A DNA stretch of 64,000 nt from Athripsodes cinereus (lineage: Eukaryota; Arthropoda; Insecta; Trichoptera; Leptoceridae): positions 2,542,001 through 2,606,000 of the forward strand of contig OX388313.1 in assembly GCA_947579605.1 (NCBI GenBank). The letters run 5' to 3'. The translations under genes were made by a program, and so were the position numbers. Position 1 is the first letter of the stretch. The number at the start of each line of letters is the position of its first letter. Shown piece by piece: positions 53,765-63,060 of the stretch. The notes under the pieces are model-generated. The model saw nothing but the letters and a program-made list of their open reading frames with translations, did not search any database and was not told where the DNA came from.

Positions 53765-55128
53765 ATAATAATAATAATAATAATCTTTATTGCACAAAAT
53801 TAGTATACAAAGAATAAAAAAAAAAAACATGACAACATTACCACTGAATACATAATTTTGTGCAATGGGCGAGTTTATCGCTGAAGCGCAATATCTTCCA
53901 ACTAACCCATTAAACAAAAAAAAAACAATTCATAAAATAATAATAATATATAAATAAATAAAATAATTTAAGATATATAGATAACTAAATACATAGGTAT
54001 ACCAAAATAAATTTACACATAGACTATAGCATAGCTACTTAAAATACAGACAACATCGGATAAGCGGCACGACACAGATGTTGAGTAGGGAGGGATGGGA
54101 TAGAGTGGAAGGGATGGGGTAAGACTGCTCATCGTGTTTGGATACACGAAAAAAAAAAAAAATATCTTGAAAACCCTGGTAATATTTACACATGTAAACG
54201 CAACAGAAGACTAGCGACCATTAACCTCCTTCTTGAAAGTATAAAAAGAACTGCAAGTGCGAGTTCTTTGAGGCAGCTGGTTCCACAACCTAGCACCATG
54301 AACTGAAAAAGAATCGGTGTAATAGCTCGAACGATGGGACGGGATCACTAGAAGATTATTGGAGGCCGATCGTAGTGGAAGTCCATGAGAGTGTAAAAAT
54401 TCAAACCTTTCCTTCAGATACAATGGAGTGTTGGGATCAAATAAAACCTTATAAAGAAGACAAAGAGTGTGAGCATTTCTGCGTTGAGGAATAGTTTGCC
54501 AGCCAAGGCGTTCACGATATTCAGATATATGATCATACTTCTTGAGCCCGAACACATATCGAATGCAAGTATTCTGAAGACGTTCCAACTTATTCAAGCC
54601 TTCCACCGAGAGATCCAAATAACAAACATCCGCATAGTCAAATAGGGGATGAATTAAAGACTGAACCAATAGTTTTTTTGTATCTACTGAGAGGAAATTC
54701 TGCATTCTCCTTAGCGAATGCAGTGAACCAAACACTTTTTTACTGATCATGTTGAGTTGTTTCCACCATGATAATTTAGTATCGAAGTATAAACCCAGAT
54801 TTTTAACAATATCAGAAAAGGGGATAGTAGAGTCATTTAAGACTAAAGATGGCAAAGGAGCAAGTGAGGCAAGAGAAGACAGACTCCTAGGACTTCCGAT
54901 AATGATTGCCTGAGATTTACTTGGATTTACCAAGAGTCCATGATCTCTACACCACAAATTTATATATTCGAGATTGGTATTCATATTGAGAAAAGCTGCT
55001 TCAATATTATTCAGATCAAAGTGAATGTATAGTTGGAGATCATCAGCATAAAGATGATAGGCCCCATGAAGATGTTCAGTAATCGGGTTGATGAAGATAG
55101 AAAAGAGTAAAGGGGACAGTATACAACC
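53765..55128 (-). mobile_element. LINE-E, 5'-truncated, with 10-bp target duplication
   Basis: Direct repeats ATATTACATA at 53755-53764 and 55129-55138 bracket the insertion exactly. At the left is an (ATT)n tail (read as (ATA)n on the plus strand), then the 3' UTR with GTGCAATAAAG-type sequence on the minus strand and the signature GGGCGAGTTTATCGCTGAAG. At the right the copy begins inside the polymerase VPQG motif. Fragments of the same 3' UTR lie at 15445, 21370, 27617, 37240 and 55800. Confidence 0.88.
54211..55128 (-). CDS. LINE-E reverse transcriptase, C-terminal 305 codons, intact frame
   Basis: Open from the truncation point to a stop at 54211-54213. It begins GCILSPLLFSIFINPITEHL and reaches the catalytic box YADDLQLYI. 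The segment INLWCRDHGLLVNPSKSQAI, then IVKNLGLYFDTKLSWWKQLN is palm to thumb. SLIHPLFDYADVCYLD, LERLQNTCIRYVFGLKKYDH, ERLGWQTIPQRRNAHTLCLL, HGARLWNQLPQRTRTCSSF and a last KKEVNGR follow. This is the normal order for CR1/Jockey-group LINE proteins. The fingers and endonuclease are missing, so it cannot retrotranspose. The internal ATG at 54984 is not a real start. The lack of stops over 918 bp indicates youth. Confidence 0.85.
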   Translation of the reverse strand, partial: GCILSPLLFSIFINPITEHLHGAYHLYADDLQLYIHFDLNNIEAAFLNMNTNLEYINLWCRDHGLLVNPSKSQAIIIGSPRSLSSLASLAPLPSLVLNDSTIPFSDIVKNLGLYFDTKLSWWKQLNMISKKVFGSLHSLRRMQNFLSVDTKKLLVQSLIHPLFDYADVCYLDLSVEGLNKLERLQNTCIRYVFGLKKYDHISEYRERLGWQTIPQRRNAHTLCLLYKVLFDPNTPLYLKERFEFLHSHGLPLRSASNNLLVIPSHRSSYYTDSFSVHGARLWNQLPQRTRTCSSFYTFKKEVNGR

Positions 55129-55138
55129 ATATTACATA

Positions 55139-55799
55139 TATTTCATGGCATTTAAAGTTTTGGTGTGATCCGGATTCAACGTAAGTGACTACAAGAAATT
55201 TATGATTTAACTTGAATCACATAATATTTTTTGTGTTAGTACCTAGGTACTATTTTTATTAATATAATATTTGAAATTTACGATGAAGGCTATATGTATG
55301 ACGGGTCCAAGAAGCTGCATATAAGGGCCTAAGATCAATATTAAAATAAATTAATAAATTGATCAGAGGATTTTTGTCGCATATAAAATAGTTATTAAAA
55401 AATAACAATATTTTTTCAATTAAAATACAGTTTATCAGGGTTGTGCTGTATAGCAACTTATTGAACTATGAGTATATGAAGGAAGACTTGCGTGTTTTGA
55501 TTCCAAAATATCTTTTTTCCAATCCGTACAACGAAAAATATATACGTTCTGAAATTACTTTTTGATAGGAAAATGGAGATACAATTTTTTTGATACAGCA
55601 GTGTAGGTATATAAAATAATCTACCGACGTACAATATTTATCTATCAATAGGAGTAAAACTACACTTTGTCAATTTTTAGGCAAATTAATAATTTATTTT
55701 TTTAAACACGGCGTTGTTTTCGTCGTTATGAGCTTAATAAGGACATATTATTTATTCTTTCCTTACTGTTAATTGATCCCAATACATACAATTTTATAG
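55139..55799. other. AT-rich gap, no gene seen
   Basis: No supported gene or element end. Confidence 0.5.
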
Positions 55800-55890
55800 A
55801 AAATAAATTAAAATTAGGTATTATCAATATACAGAGGGCGAGTAATGGCATCGCAATGGCGCGATCTCTTCCAAGGAACCCAAATTATTT
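55800..55890 (-). mobile_element. LINE-E 3' UTR trace
   Basis: CAGAGGGCGAGTAATGGCAT, then GCGCGATCTCTTCCAAGGAA resembles the LINE-E 3' UTR signature with several changes. Confidence 0.45.
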
Positions 55891-56540
55891 CTTAGTTATT
55901 CACATTTGAGGAAGGCCAAATCCATGTACTCACACAAAAAATCTAATTTCACCAGATACCTTTTTCTTCCAGTAATAATTTTGGTATTTTAAGAAATCTC
56001 AACTGTTTCTTTCTGTACCTGATTACTGGTAGTATTGTTCATATTTTTTTACTAGTGGCAACATTACGGCAATTCGTACGTAATTAAGTTTGTTACAGAC
56101 GTTATTTTAGTTCTTGCTGTCTTTGGGTTTGCAGTTGTACATGCGCTATTTGAACTTATTTTATTAATTTGAGTTTAGTGCGAGAGAGAAAGAGATATAA
56201 AAACAAATATAGCCTAGAACTTTTTATCTGAAATGTTTTAAATTCAGAGTATTAAGGAATCATAACTTTGTGAATTAAAAGGTTGCCTTGAATACCTTTG
56301 CAGCTTACATGAACCGTAAATGGAGTTACATTCTACAACAACGATCCGGGTATGCAGAAAAAACGCCAACTTAGCCATAACAAAACCTTCTAAATAATTT
56401 TGATTTTTTTTAACGGAAACCAAATAAAAAAATGCAAATTGTGGACATAATGTGGTTTCCACCCTACTAACAAAATAAGTAATACACCCATGTATTTGTT
56501 ATAAATAATTTATAGTAGAGAATTTTATCAACTTACATAC
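55891..56540. other. AT-rich gap, no gene seen
   Basis: Nothing recognisable. Confidence 0.5.
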
Positions 56541-56705
56541 AAACATTTTACATCTTAAATTCAGCGATGAGGTTTGCCACCCATCCTGAATGTCTTGATT
56601 TTATATTGGCACGAAGAGGACAGTTTGCATGTTTCTTACATGCAGCTGATCTACTGGCTACCCCACTTGTGGGATATGCCGTGATGGTATAGTATAGTAT
56701 AGTAT
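56541..56705 (+). repeat. SINE2, 5'-truncated young copy
   Basis: ACATTTTACATCTTAAATTC to the (ATAGT)n tail is almost identical to 44432-44592, differing at only a few positions. The first ~95 bp are missing. 5' truncation with an intact 3' end is the hallmark of target-primed reverse transcription. Confidence 0.82.
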
Positions 56706-56864
56706 ACATACAAACACACGTGCTGAAGGCTGTGTTAGCTATAATATAATGTATGTATGAATGAACTTATGTTATTGCGACTACGTACGAAGAATGTAAG
56801 ACATGAAATATAACTAATAATAATATATTAGAAAATTATTTATTAAAAACCGTATAAAAAAGGT

Positions 56865-57049
56865 CATCCACATTTTTTCGTTAGTTTGAAAGTGATCTGT
56901 AAAAAGCAGGTATTCGTAAAATCTCTTTTATAAGACAATGATTAACGTCTGCAATTCGGTGATGAGGAATATGCCACTCATCTTGTATGTCTTAAGTTTT
57001 TGTTGAAACTGAGAGAAATGTTTGTATTTTAATGATGTGTATTGTATAT
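56865..57049 (+). repeat. SINE2 copy, 5' part, split by RTE-C
   Basis: TTTTTTCGTTAGTTTGAAAG, GTAAAAAGCAGGTATTCG, TGCAATTCGGTGATGAGG and CTTGTATGTCTTAAG follow the SINE2 order. It breaks at GTATTGTATAT (57039-57049). Confidence 0.65.
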
Positions 57050-57434
57050 CCAAAATTTGGAAGGAAATTGTAGAAGGAAGGATTTTGGATGTCAGATGGA
57101 ATGAACATGTTACAAATGATGCTGTGCGCCGGCGCACCCAGCAGAGACCTGTAATCTCCGTAATACAAGAGAGACGATGGTCCTGGCTGGGACATGTTTT
57201 GAGAATGCCCAATGATAGTTGGCCAAAAAGAGCACTGTTCTTCCGTCCGCAGGGGTTCCGTAGGCCCGGGCGTCCCTCTTTCACAATACACCGTTCCTAT
57301 GACAACGATATCAGAGCGCAAGGAATGTCGTGGGAAGAGGTGACGCAATTGGCACAGAGACGCTTTGAATGGAGGAGGCTGGTTTCTGCCCTGTGCTCCC
57401 GAGAGGAGCGTTGAGGGCGATGATGATGATGATG
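57050..57434 (+). mobile_element. RTE-C LINE 3' end inserted in SINE2
   Basis: Flanked by the 11-bp direct repeat GTATTGTATAT at 57039-57049 and 57435-57445. The 3' end is the stop codon TGA followed by GGGC and (GAT)n. The upstream limit is at CCAAAATTTGG. The coding part is described at 57061-57414. Confidence 0.85.
57061..57414 (+). CDS. RTE-C LINE ORF2 C-terminal fragment, intact frame
   Basis: The open frame encodes ILDVRWNEHVTNDAVRRRTQ, QRPVISVIQERRWSWLGHVL, RMPNDSWPKRALFFRPQG, FRRPGRPSFTIHRSY, MSWEEVTQLAQRRFEWRRLV and SALCSREER. The RWSWLGHVLRM box, the RRPGRP box and a final A-x-x-R-x-x-W pattern order it as the C-terminal end of an RTE-type LINE polyprotein. It is the best of about nine RTE-C pieces in the window (others at 17346, 18475, 23409, 57522, 60303, 60848 and traces at 36145, 41191, 42388). 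The polymerase core is absent. Confidence 0.78.
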   Translation, partial: KEIVEGRILDVRWNEHVTNDAVRRRTQQRPVISVIQERRWSWLGHVLRMPNDSWPKRALFFRPQGFRRPGRPSFTIHRSYDNDIRAQGMSWEEVTQLAQRRFEWRRLVSALCSREER

Positions 57435-57445
57435 GTATTGTATAT

Positions 57446-57485
57446 GGTGCTAGTTACTCCACTTCTGGTATATGCCGTGATGGCA
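57446..57485 (+). repeat. SINE2 copy, 3' part after RTE-C
   Basis: GTGCTAGTTACTCCACTTCT, then GGTATATGCCGTGATGGCA completes the SINE2 3' end interrupted at 57049. Confidence 0.6.
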
Positions 57486-57521
57486 ACCGCTTGAATTAAT
57501 CAATTTACGTTTTATCGGTAA

Positions 57522-57836
57522 CACAGGGCAGAAACCAGCCTCCTCCATTCAGAGCGTCTCTATGCCAGTTGCGTCACCTTTTCCCACGACATTCCTTGCG
57601 CTCTGATATCGTTGTCATAGGAACGGTGTATTGTGAAAGAGGGACGCCCGGGCCTACGGAACCCCTGCGGACGGAAGAACTTTTTGGCCAACTATCATTG
57701 GGCATTCTCAAAACATGTCCCAGCCAGGACCATCGTCTCTCTTGTATTACGGAGATTACAGGTCTCTGCTGGGTGCGCCGGCGCACAGCATCATTTGTAA
57801 CATGTTCATGCCATCTGACATCCAAAATCCTTCTAA
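57522..57836 (-). pseudogene. RTE-C LINE fragment, inverted partner of the 57.1-kb copy
   Basis: Reverse complement of roughly 57086-57400, nearly identical apart from a few substitutions and a 7-bp gap (AGCACTG missing between CCAAAA and TTCTTCC). That gap shifts the frame, so the minus-strand ORF 57825-57574 leaves the family after SWPK. The terminal ~20 bp and the (GAT)n tail are missing. The pair forms an inverted repeat with a spacer of about 100-120 bp. Confidence 0.82.
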
Positions 57837-58037
57837 GTCTTTAGATTACAAGGCGGAAATAAGTCTCTTTTATTCAGATCGATTTTGTGCTAACTTAATA
57901 TTCTCTTCCTAACGGAATGATATCTGCTGTAATAAGAACAGTACAGTTATTGTGAAAGAGGTTTTTTCTGGGTTTGGACCGAGTGAGATACTTTCACCAT
58001 AGATACCTACATAGGTAGGTACTGAATGCCAGCAGCC

Positions 58038-58198
58038 CTAGTCAAAACACATTTTAGCGTCACTTGTCGTTCGACTACAAACGAAATTACGACTATAATT
58101 GCAACAATAACGCATAATTATATGGTACATGTAGGTAGATTGTCGTAATTTCGTTTGTAGTCGAACGACTTCATAACGCTAAAATGTGTTTTGACTAG
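58038..58198. mobile_element. 161-bp palindromic foldback MITE, family member 2
   Basis: Starts CTAGTCAAAACACATTTTAG and ends with its inverse. Inner arms GTCGTTCGACTACAAACGAA and its inverse extend the fold to about 65-70 bp per side, with an AT-rich loop. It shares its terminal 20 bp with the 24458-24533 element. GCAGCCC lies just outside the left end and GGGGCC outside the right; the target duplication is not resolved. Confidence 0.85.
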
Positions 58199-60302
58199 GG
58201 GGCCAGACAGCCTTTTCAATAAAATGTGTGTGAAAAAACATTGAAATAAAACAAAATAATAAAACATTTAAAATTATTTACTTTAAAATCTAACGTTCAT
58301 TAAAAATGGTATCAAATCAGAATGTGCGATCATAAAGTATCCAACTAATGGCATTAAAAATGCACCACATTAAACCGGTACGATCATTAAGTAATAATAA
58401 TGCCGGTATTAAATGGCAATGTAACTGATATTTTTTTATAAAACTGGTGCAATTCACTCGGTGAAATTAATTAAATTAAATTGCCGACATATTTTGCAAG
58501 GAATCTTAAACGACTATTATAAAACACTGTAGTGCAAATTTAATCATTGACATTGAATTTATTTAAGTATACTTATTAAAATTAGTTTTATTAAAATCGA
58601 AGAATAAAGAATTAACAGTTTTTTTTCATGTAGAGAAAACAATTGTTTTTAATTTTATTTCTTTAATGTGTAAATGTATTATTGTGACTCTCAGATGAAA
58701 AAGGGTGACCGTCCATATTCCAAGATAAAGTTTTCTTATTTTTTATTATAAATCAAAGAATTATGACTTATAAAGAATGAGTTCTTGTTAATGATATAAA
58801 CAATGCCATATTTACACCCTATACGTAGCTAAAATAATAAAAATAAAATATTAACTATTTTTGAAAATTATGGTAAATTACATACATAAGTCCTTTAACC
58901 TCATTCAATTTACTTGTCAAAAATATATTTATAAAAACGAATCAATTTTCGAAACATTTTTGCACACCGCTGTTAAAACAAATACAATTATTTAAATATA
59001 AATTTAAACGATTTAAATATAAGAGATAAATGCGTAGGTAGATATTTTTTTGTTGCGAAAATACACTTACATAATAAAATAATATTCATTTTCAAAATAC
59101 GATCTTAAAACATTTTATAATAATAATTATTATAATTTCATAATATGGTATTATCATGAACTGAATTTTACGAGGCTAACCGATTTAATCTGAAAGCTCA
59201 TACGGTGGATTGTAATGGATTATAATATTATACATACTTGTAATAATAATAATATGGGCAATGGAACGCAAATACGAAATTTAGGGATTCATAATTTATT
59301 ACCTACTAGGTACACACAAACGAACATGGGTTTATACAAACATACAGTTTTAGTATATAATACATATAAGTATAATACAATAAGTAGTAGCATACCTTCC
59401 CCGTGCAGTTACGATGTGAAAATATTTTTATATAAGTAGGTAATATTTTTAGTGAAAATTTTGGTTTTCTGCTGTAATAATACATAATATGACCACTTTA
59501 ATAGCGCCGTACTGTGATAATATCACTTCAAAGGCGCATTACATTATTTAGGATTAACATCCATATTTTGGTAACTTTTTTGTGAAATTATTTTTAACAA
59601 GTAGGTACCTATGTGATATTTTTTTGGGAAAATTTTGATTTTCTGTTATTTTTGGTAACTTTTTGTGCATATATTTTTAGATATGTGATACTTTTTAGTG
59701 AAAATTTTGGTTTTCTGTTCCTTTTGGTAACATTCTTGTATCTGGCTTTTGTATCCTGCAAAATGTTATTATTGTATCTTAGTTTTTAGTAAAACATTAA
59801 AGTCCTGAAAAAGGCAAGTATCTGGTAGCCAAACACCACGTAGACATTTTTAATTAGCATTGCGGTATGACATTTATTCTGAATTGCATATTTATTTATG
59901 GTAAAGATGACCTGCATATTTGTAGGTATTGATATAATTATTATATATAGAATTCTCGGTAGAATTGTAGAATATCGTAGTTTTCGTAGTTTTCTTTATA
60001 TTTTTACACATCAAATTTAAATTATTTTATATAAATACTAATTCTTATTGAAAACAATAGGCAGTTAGTTACCTTAATATTGTAATAATTCGTATTAATT
60101 AATTATGGTAGCATGTGATGAATGTATGTTGGTTAATGATAGTGTAGGTATGTTCTGGTAAAATACTGTGGTAAGCCAGTAAGAATGTCGTAATGTTAAG
60201 AATTGAGTAGAGAAGCAATGTTTCAAACCACACCAACCTTAGTATACTAAGACTTGTTCTAAAAATAATTTTTCTAATCACAAACACGTTTAACAAATAT
60301 AA
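58199..60302. other. AT-rich DNA with a degenerate repeat
   Basis: No gene. 59440-59760 contains three imperfect copies of a unit with TTTTTAGTGAAAATTTTGGT, TTTCTGTT and TTGGTAAC. Confidence 0.5.
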
Positions 60303-60380
60303 TGAGCTTGGCTGAATCACGTTTTAAGAATGTTCAATGACAGAAGGAACTAATTCTTTCGTAAGATGGCCTCTGTATAG
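60303..60380 (+). pseudogene. RTE-C trace
   Basis: GAGCTTGGCTGAATCACGTT, TTAAGAATGTTCAATGACAG and AACTAATTCTTTCGTAAGAT decay from GTCCTGGCTGGGACATGTT, GAGAATGCCCAATGATAG and TGTTCTTCCGTCCGCAGG. A further piece of the same LINE lies at 60848-60985. Confidence 0.45.
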
Positions 60381-60434
60381 ATATTCTTCCACAACACAGA
60401 GATTGTGATTGAAGCTTAACAATAGCTTATATTC

Positions 60435-60515
60435 CCGGTGTCCCAGGCAAGTATTCCACTCTTTTCTATAAGTTTTGAGTGTCTTGAAAAAGACAGGTAT
60501 ATATTTGTATAACAC
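60435..60515 (+). repeat. SINE2 5' trace
   Basis: CCCGGTGTCCCAGGCAAGTA, TTCCACTCTTTTCTATAAGT, TTTGAGTGTCTTGAAAAAGA and CAGGTA follow the SINE2 start, diverged. Confidence 0.5.
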
Positions 60516-60847
60516 AATGCGACATGGAAACACAAATTTAAAAATTAAAACGAATATTCAGTTTGTGATACGTACTTAGTTTTATTATAATACAAGGCTA
60601 TTTAAACTATTATTGTATTGTTTAGAATAGGGGTGTGATTTGCTTTAGGGGAAGACTTCACATTATTCTTGATATTAAAGATGAAGCGGGTAGAATACAG
60701 TAGCACCCTTATCTTATTTTAATAAGAAAAAAATAAAATATTAAGATAAGTAATAAATTAAGATGCTAACGCTTTTTTTTCGAATGAAAAAGCTCTGTAA
60801 AGCGAGTTGAGAAATGGGACTTATAATAAATTATCAGCGATTTTAAT

Positions 60848-60985
60848 GATTCTCTTTCACAACACACCGTTTCTATGACAACAATATTAGGGCATTATTA
60901 CTAGATTGACGCAGAATCACTTTTAATGAAAGAAGCTTGCTTCTGCTTTATGTTCCTGAGCATAGAAAGGCAAAGAAATAAACAC
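60848..60985 (+). pseudogene. RTE-C trace
   Basis: TTCTCTTTCACAACACACCG, TTTCTATGACAACAATATTA, ATTGACGCAGAATC and TTCTGCTTTATGTTCCTGAG follow the RTE-C 3' part with many changes. Confidence 0.55.
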
Positions 60986-60997
60986 AAAGATGATAAT

Positions 60998-61160
60998 ATT
61001 ATACTTTAAATAACACACAGTTTACTTTTCACTAAGATTTATTCTAACCTCGAGCGCTTTCGTCAATGTTAATGAATTGACATTTTCAAGAGAACTTAGA
61101 GAGGTAAGAATAAATCTTAGTGAAAAGTAAACTGTGTGTTATTTAAAGTATAATATCATC
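60998..61160. repeat. inverted repeat, ~58-bp arms, possibly a head-to-head Penelope-like pair
   Basis: Arms at about 60998-61053 and 61109-61164 are near-perfect inverses: ATAATATTATACTTTAAATA ... ACCTC against GAGGTA ... TATAATATCAT. The spacer of about 55 bp contains CGCTTTCGTC, whose complement GACGAAAGCG has the GAAA word. The right arm has TAAGAATAAA, like an AATAAA signal. The layout copies that at 45.3-45.6 kb, with 3' ends pointing outwards. Confidence 0.65.
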
Positions 61161-61164
61161 ATAA

Positions 61165-62954
61165 TGAATTTTCACTCTGTGAATTTACAAACTTTAGAGT
61201 TACAAAGATGATAGTTATAATATATCTTTGAATTTATACCATCACGATATGTCGTATAAATGGGGTTACCTGGAAAATAATCGCATCCAATAAATATGCG
61301 AGTAGTTTTGTGTCATAGAAGGTTTTCAAGATAACATAACATATCATAACACACATAGACAATTCACACGGATCGAGCTAGTCCCAAACTAAGATGAATC
61401 TTGTATTATGGGTACTGATATGGGCTGAATTAAAGACGTTATATTATTTATTCGCGACAATTAGTTGTATAGCTTCAAAAATAATTAAAAAGCTTAACTG
61501 AGATGCAACTTATAGTAGCAATTATACAATTAATTACGTTTTACTTAGTCGTGCTGTGCTATGAAAACTACATACTGCTTGGAAAAGGGATATTACTGGC
61601 GCTGGAAAGCAAGTACCTACCAGTACGAAAGGAGAGAATGACAGAGAGACAGTGCAGTACAGTAGAAAGAAGATGAATAAGTGAAGTGTTGGGGTGAGTT
61701 TGGTAGAATGAATTGCGTCAATAGGGACTGTGATGACATCATAATCAGATATAGACTTGTTCTATGTACTACAAGTAGGTATCTAAAAAAAGGGTAGATT
61801 TATATTTTGCGTATTATTTTTTGAATATTCGGATTCAGTTGCTGTAATTAATATATTGATAGGTATCGATTGATGAAAAACATGAATTTATTGCATTAAT
61901 AGGAAATCTACGTAATAGGGAAATAGCTTCATAATAATTTACGTTATCAATAATAGGTATAACCACAATCAGATTCTGCGCCTGGTGAGATCTTATAAAA
62001 AGATAAATAAATTGGTATCTTGATCTTCTTTTAAGTCATATTTTTTTACATTATTAAACAAATGTTTGTTAGATGTATGTGGCTGGTTTGCTGGCTACTA
62101 AACGAAAGGCTTCCCATCTCTCTCGGTGTTGTCCTGTTTTTGGTCATTTGTGATTCAAAACTATTGAGAAAGATAAACCTATGTATCAACAAACGGATTT
62201 AATATTTGGTTAGGTAAATTACTCATAAAATTAACTACGGTTTCTGTTAAATTGAAAAAAAAAATACTCTAAATATTCGAGATACTTTTAGATAGAGTGA
62301 GATATAATTTAGAGATAGGTACTATTCATTTTTTACGAGCGATCAGTTTTGAGATCCAAAATTCATTTTAATTTGATTAATTTGTACATAACCCAAAGTA
62401 ATTAATATTAAATAAAAAAACTGTTTTAATTAATAAAAACATTTCCAACGCGTGTAGTGACATATAAAAAAAGTTTAGTCAAATTTTGACATCGTCAAAA
62501 ATATTAATAAAAAAGTAGAGAGGTGTATTTGAAAAAATATGTAATATGTACGAGTTTTCAGCATACCAATATAATTTTTAATTATTATTATGATACGAAG
62601 TATGAATATATGTACTTTTAAGGAACAATATTATATCTACGTGTATAAAAAACTTTTAATTAATTAAACCTTGTAACTTTTAAATAAAATAAAAATAAAA
62701 TAAACATACGTTTTTTTTTAATATTTTTTTTGACACTTCGTGACGCGCATTTGTTTCTGTTTTCTTCTTTTCTTATCATTTAAAAAAACTAGCAATCGAA
62801 ATATATAATGAGCTTACCTACTTATATTTATATTATAATGCTTGTAACGATATTCAAAATTCGTTAATGTTGAGCATGAAAATAAGGTACTCACAAGTTC
62901 TATCTATTTACATAAAGTTTTTTTTCTATTGTTTTAATATAAAGTTTAATAAAT
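61165..62954. other. AT-rich sequence, no gene seen
   Basis: No supported gene. Around 62080-62100 a short GTGGCTGGTTTGCTGGCTAC resembles the SINE2 3' region without its end. Confidence 0.45.
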
Positions 62955-63060
62955 AGATCGAACTTTTGCACGACGTTGACAGCCGAAGCTCTTGAAAGCC
63001 TTTTCGCAAGCTTATGAAGTCAACAGTGGAATAAATATATTACTTGTTTCATTAATATCT
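62955..63060 (+). mobile_element. Penelope-like 3' end fragment
   Basis: CGACGTTGACAGCCGAAGCT, CTTGAAAGCC and AAGTCAACAGTGGAATAAAT match the copy at 715-790 (GAAGCTCTTGAAAGTC, AAGTCAACAATTGAATAA). The left half of helix II is degraded, so the ribozyme-like fold is lost. Confidence 0.5.

Noticed and set aside
56928..57348. 118-codon minus-strand ORFs over RTE-C
   Set aside because: Antisense shadows of the RTE-C C-terminal frame; the same peptide recurs wherever RTE-C occurs.
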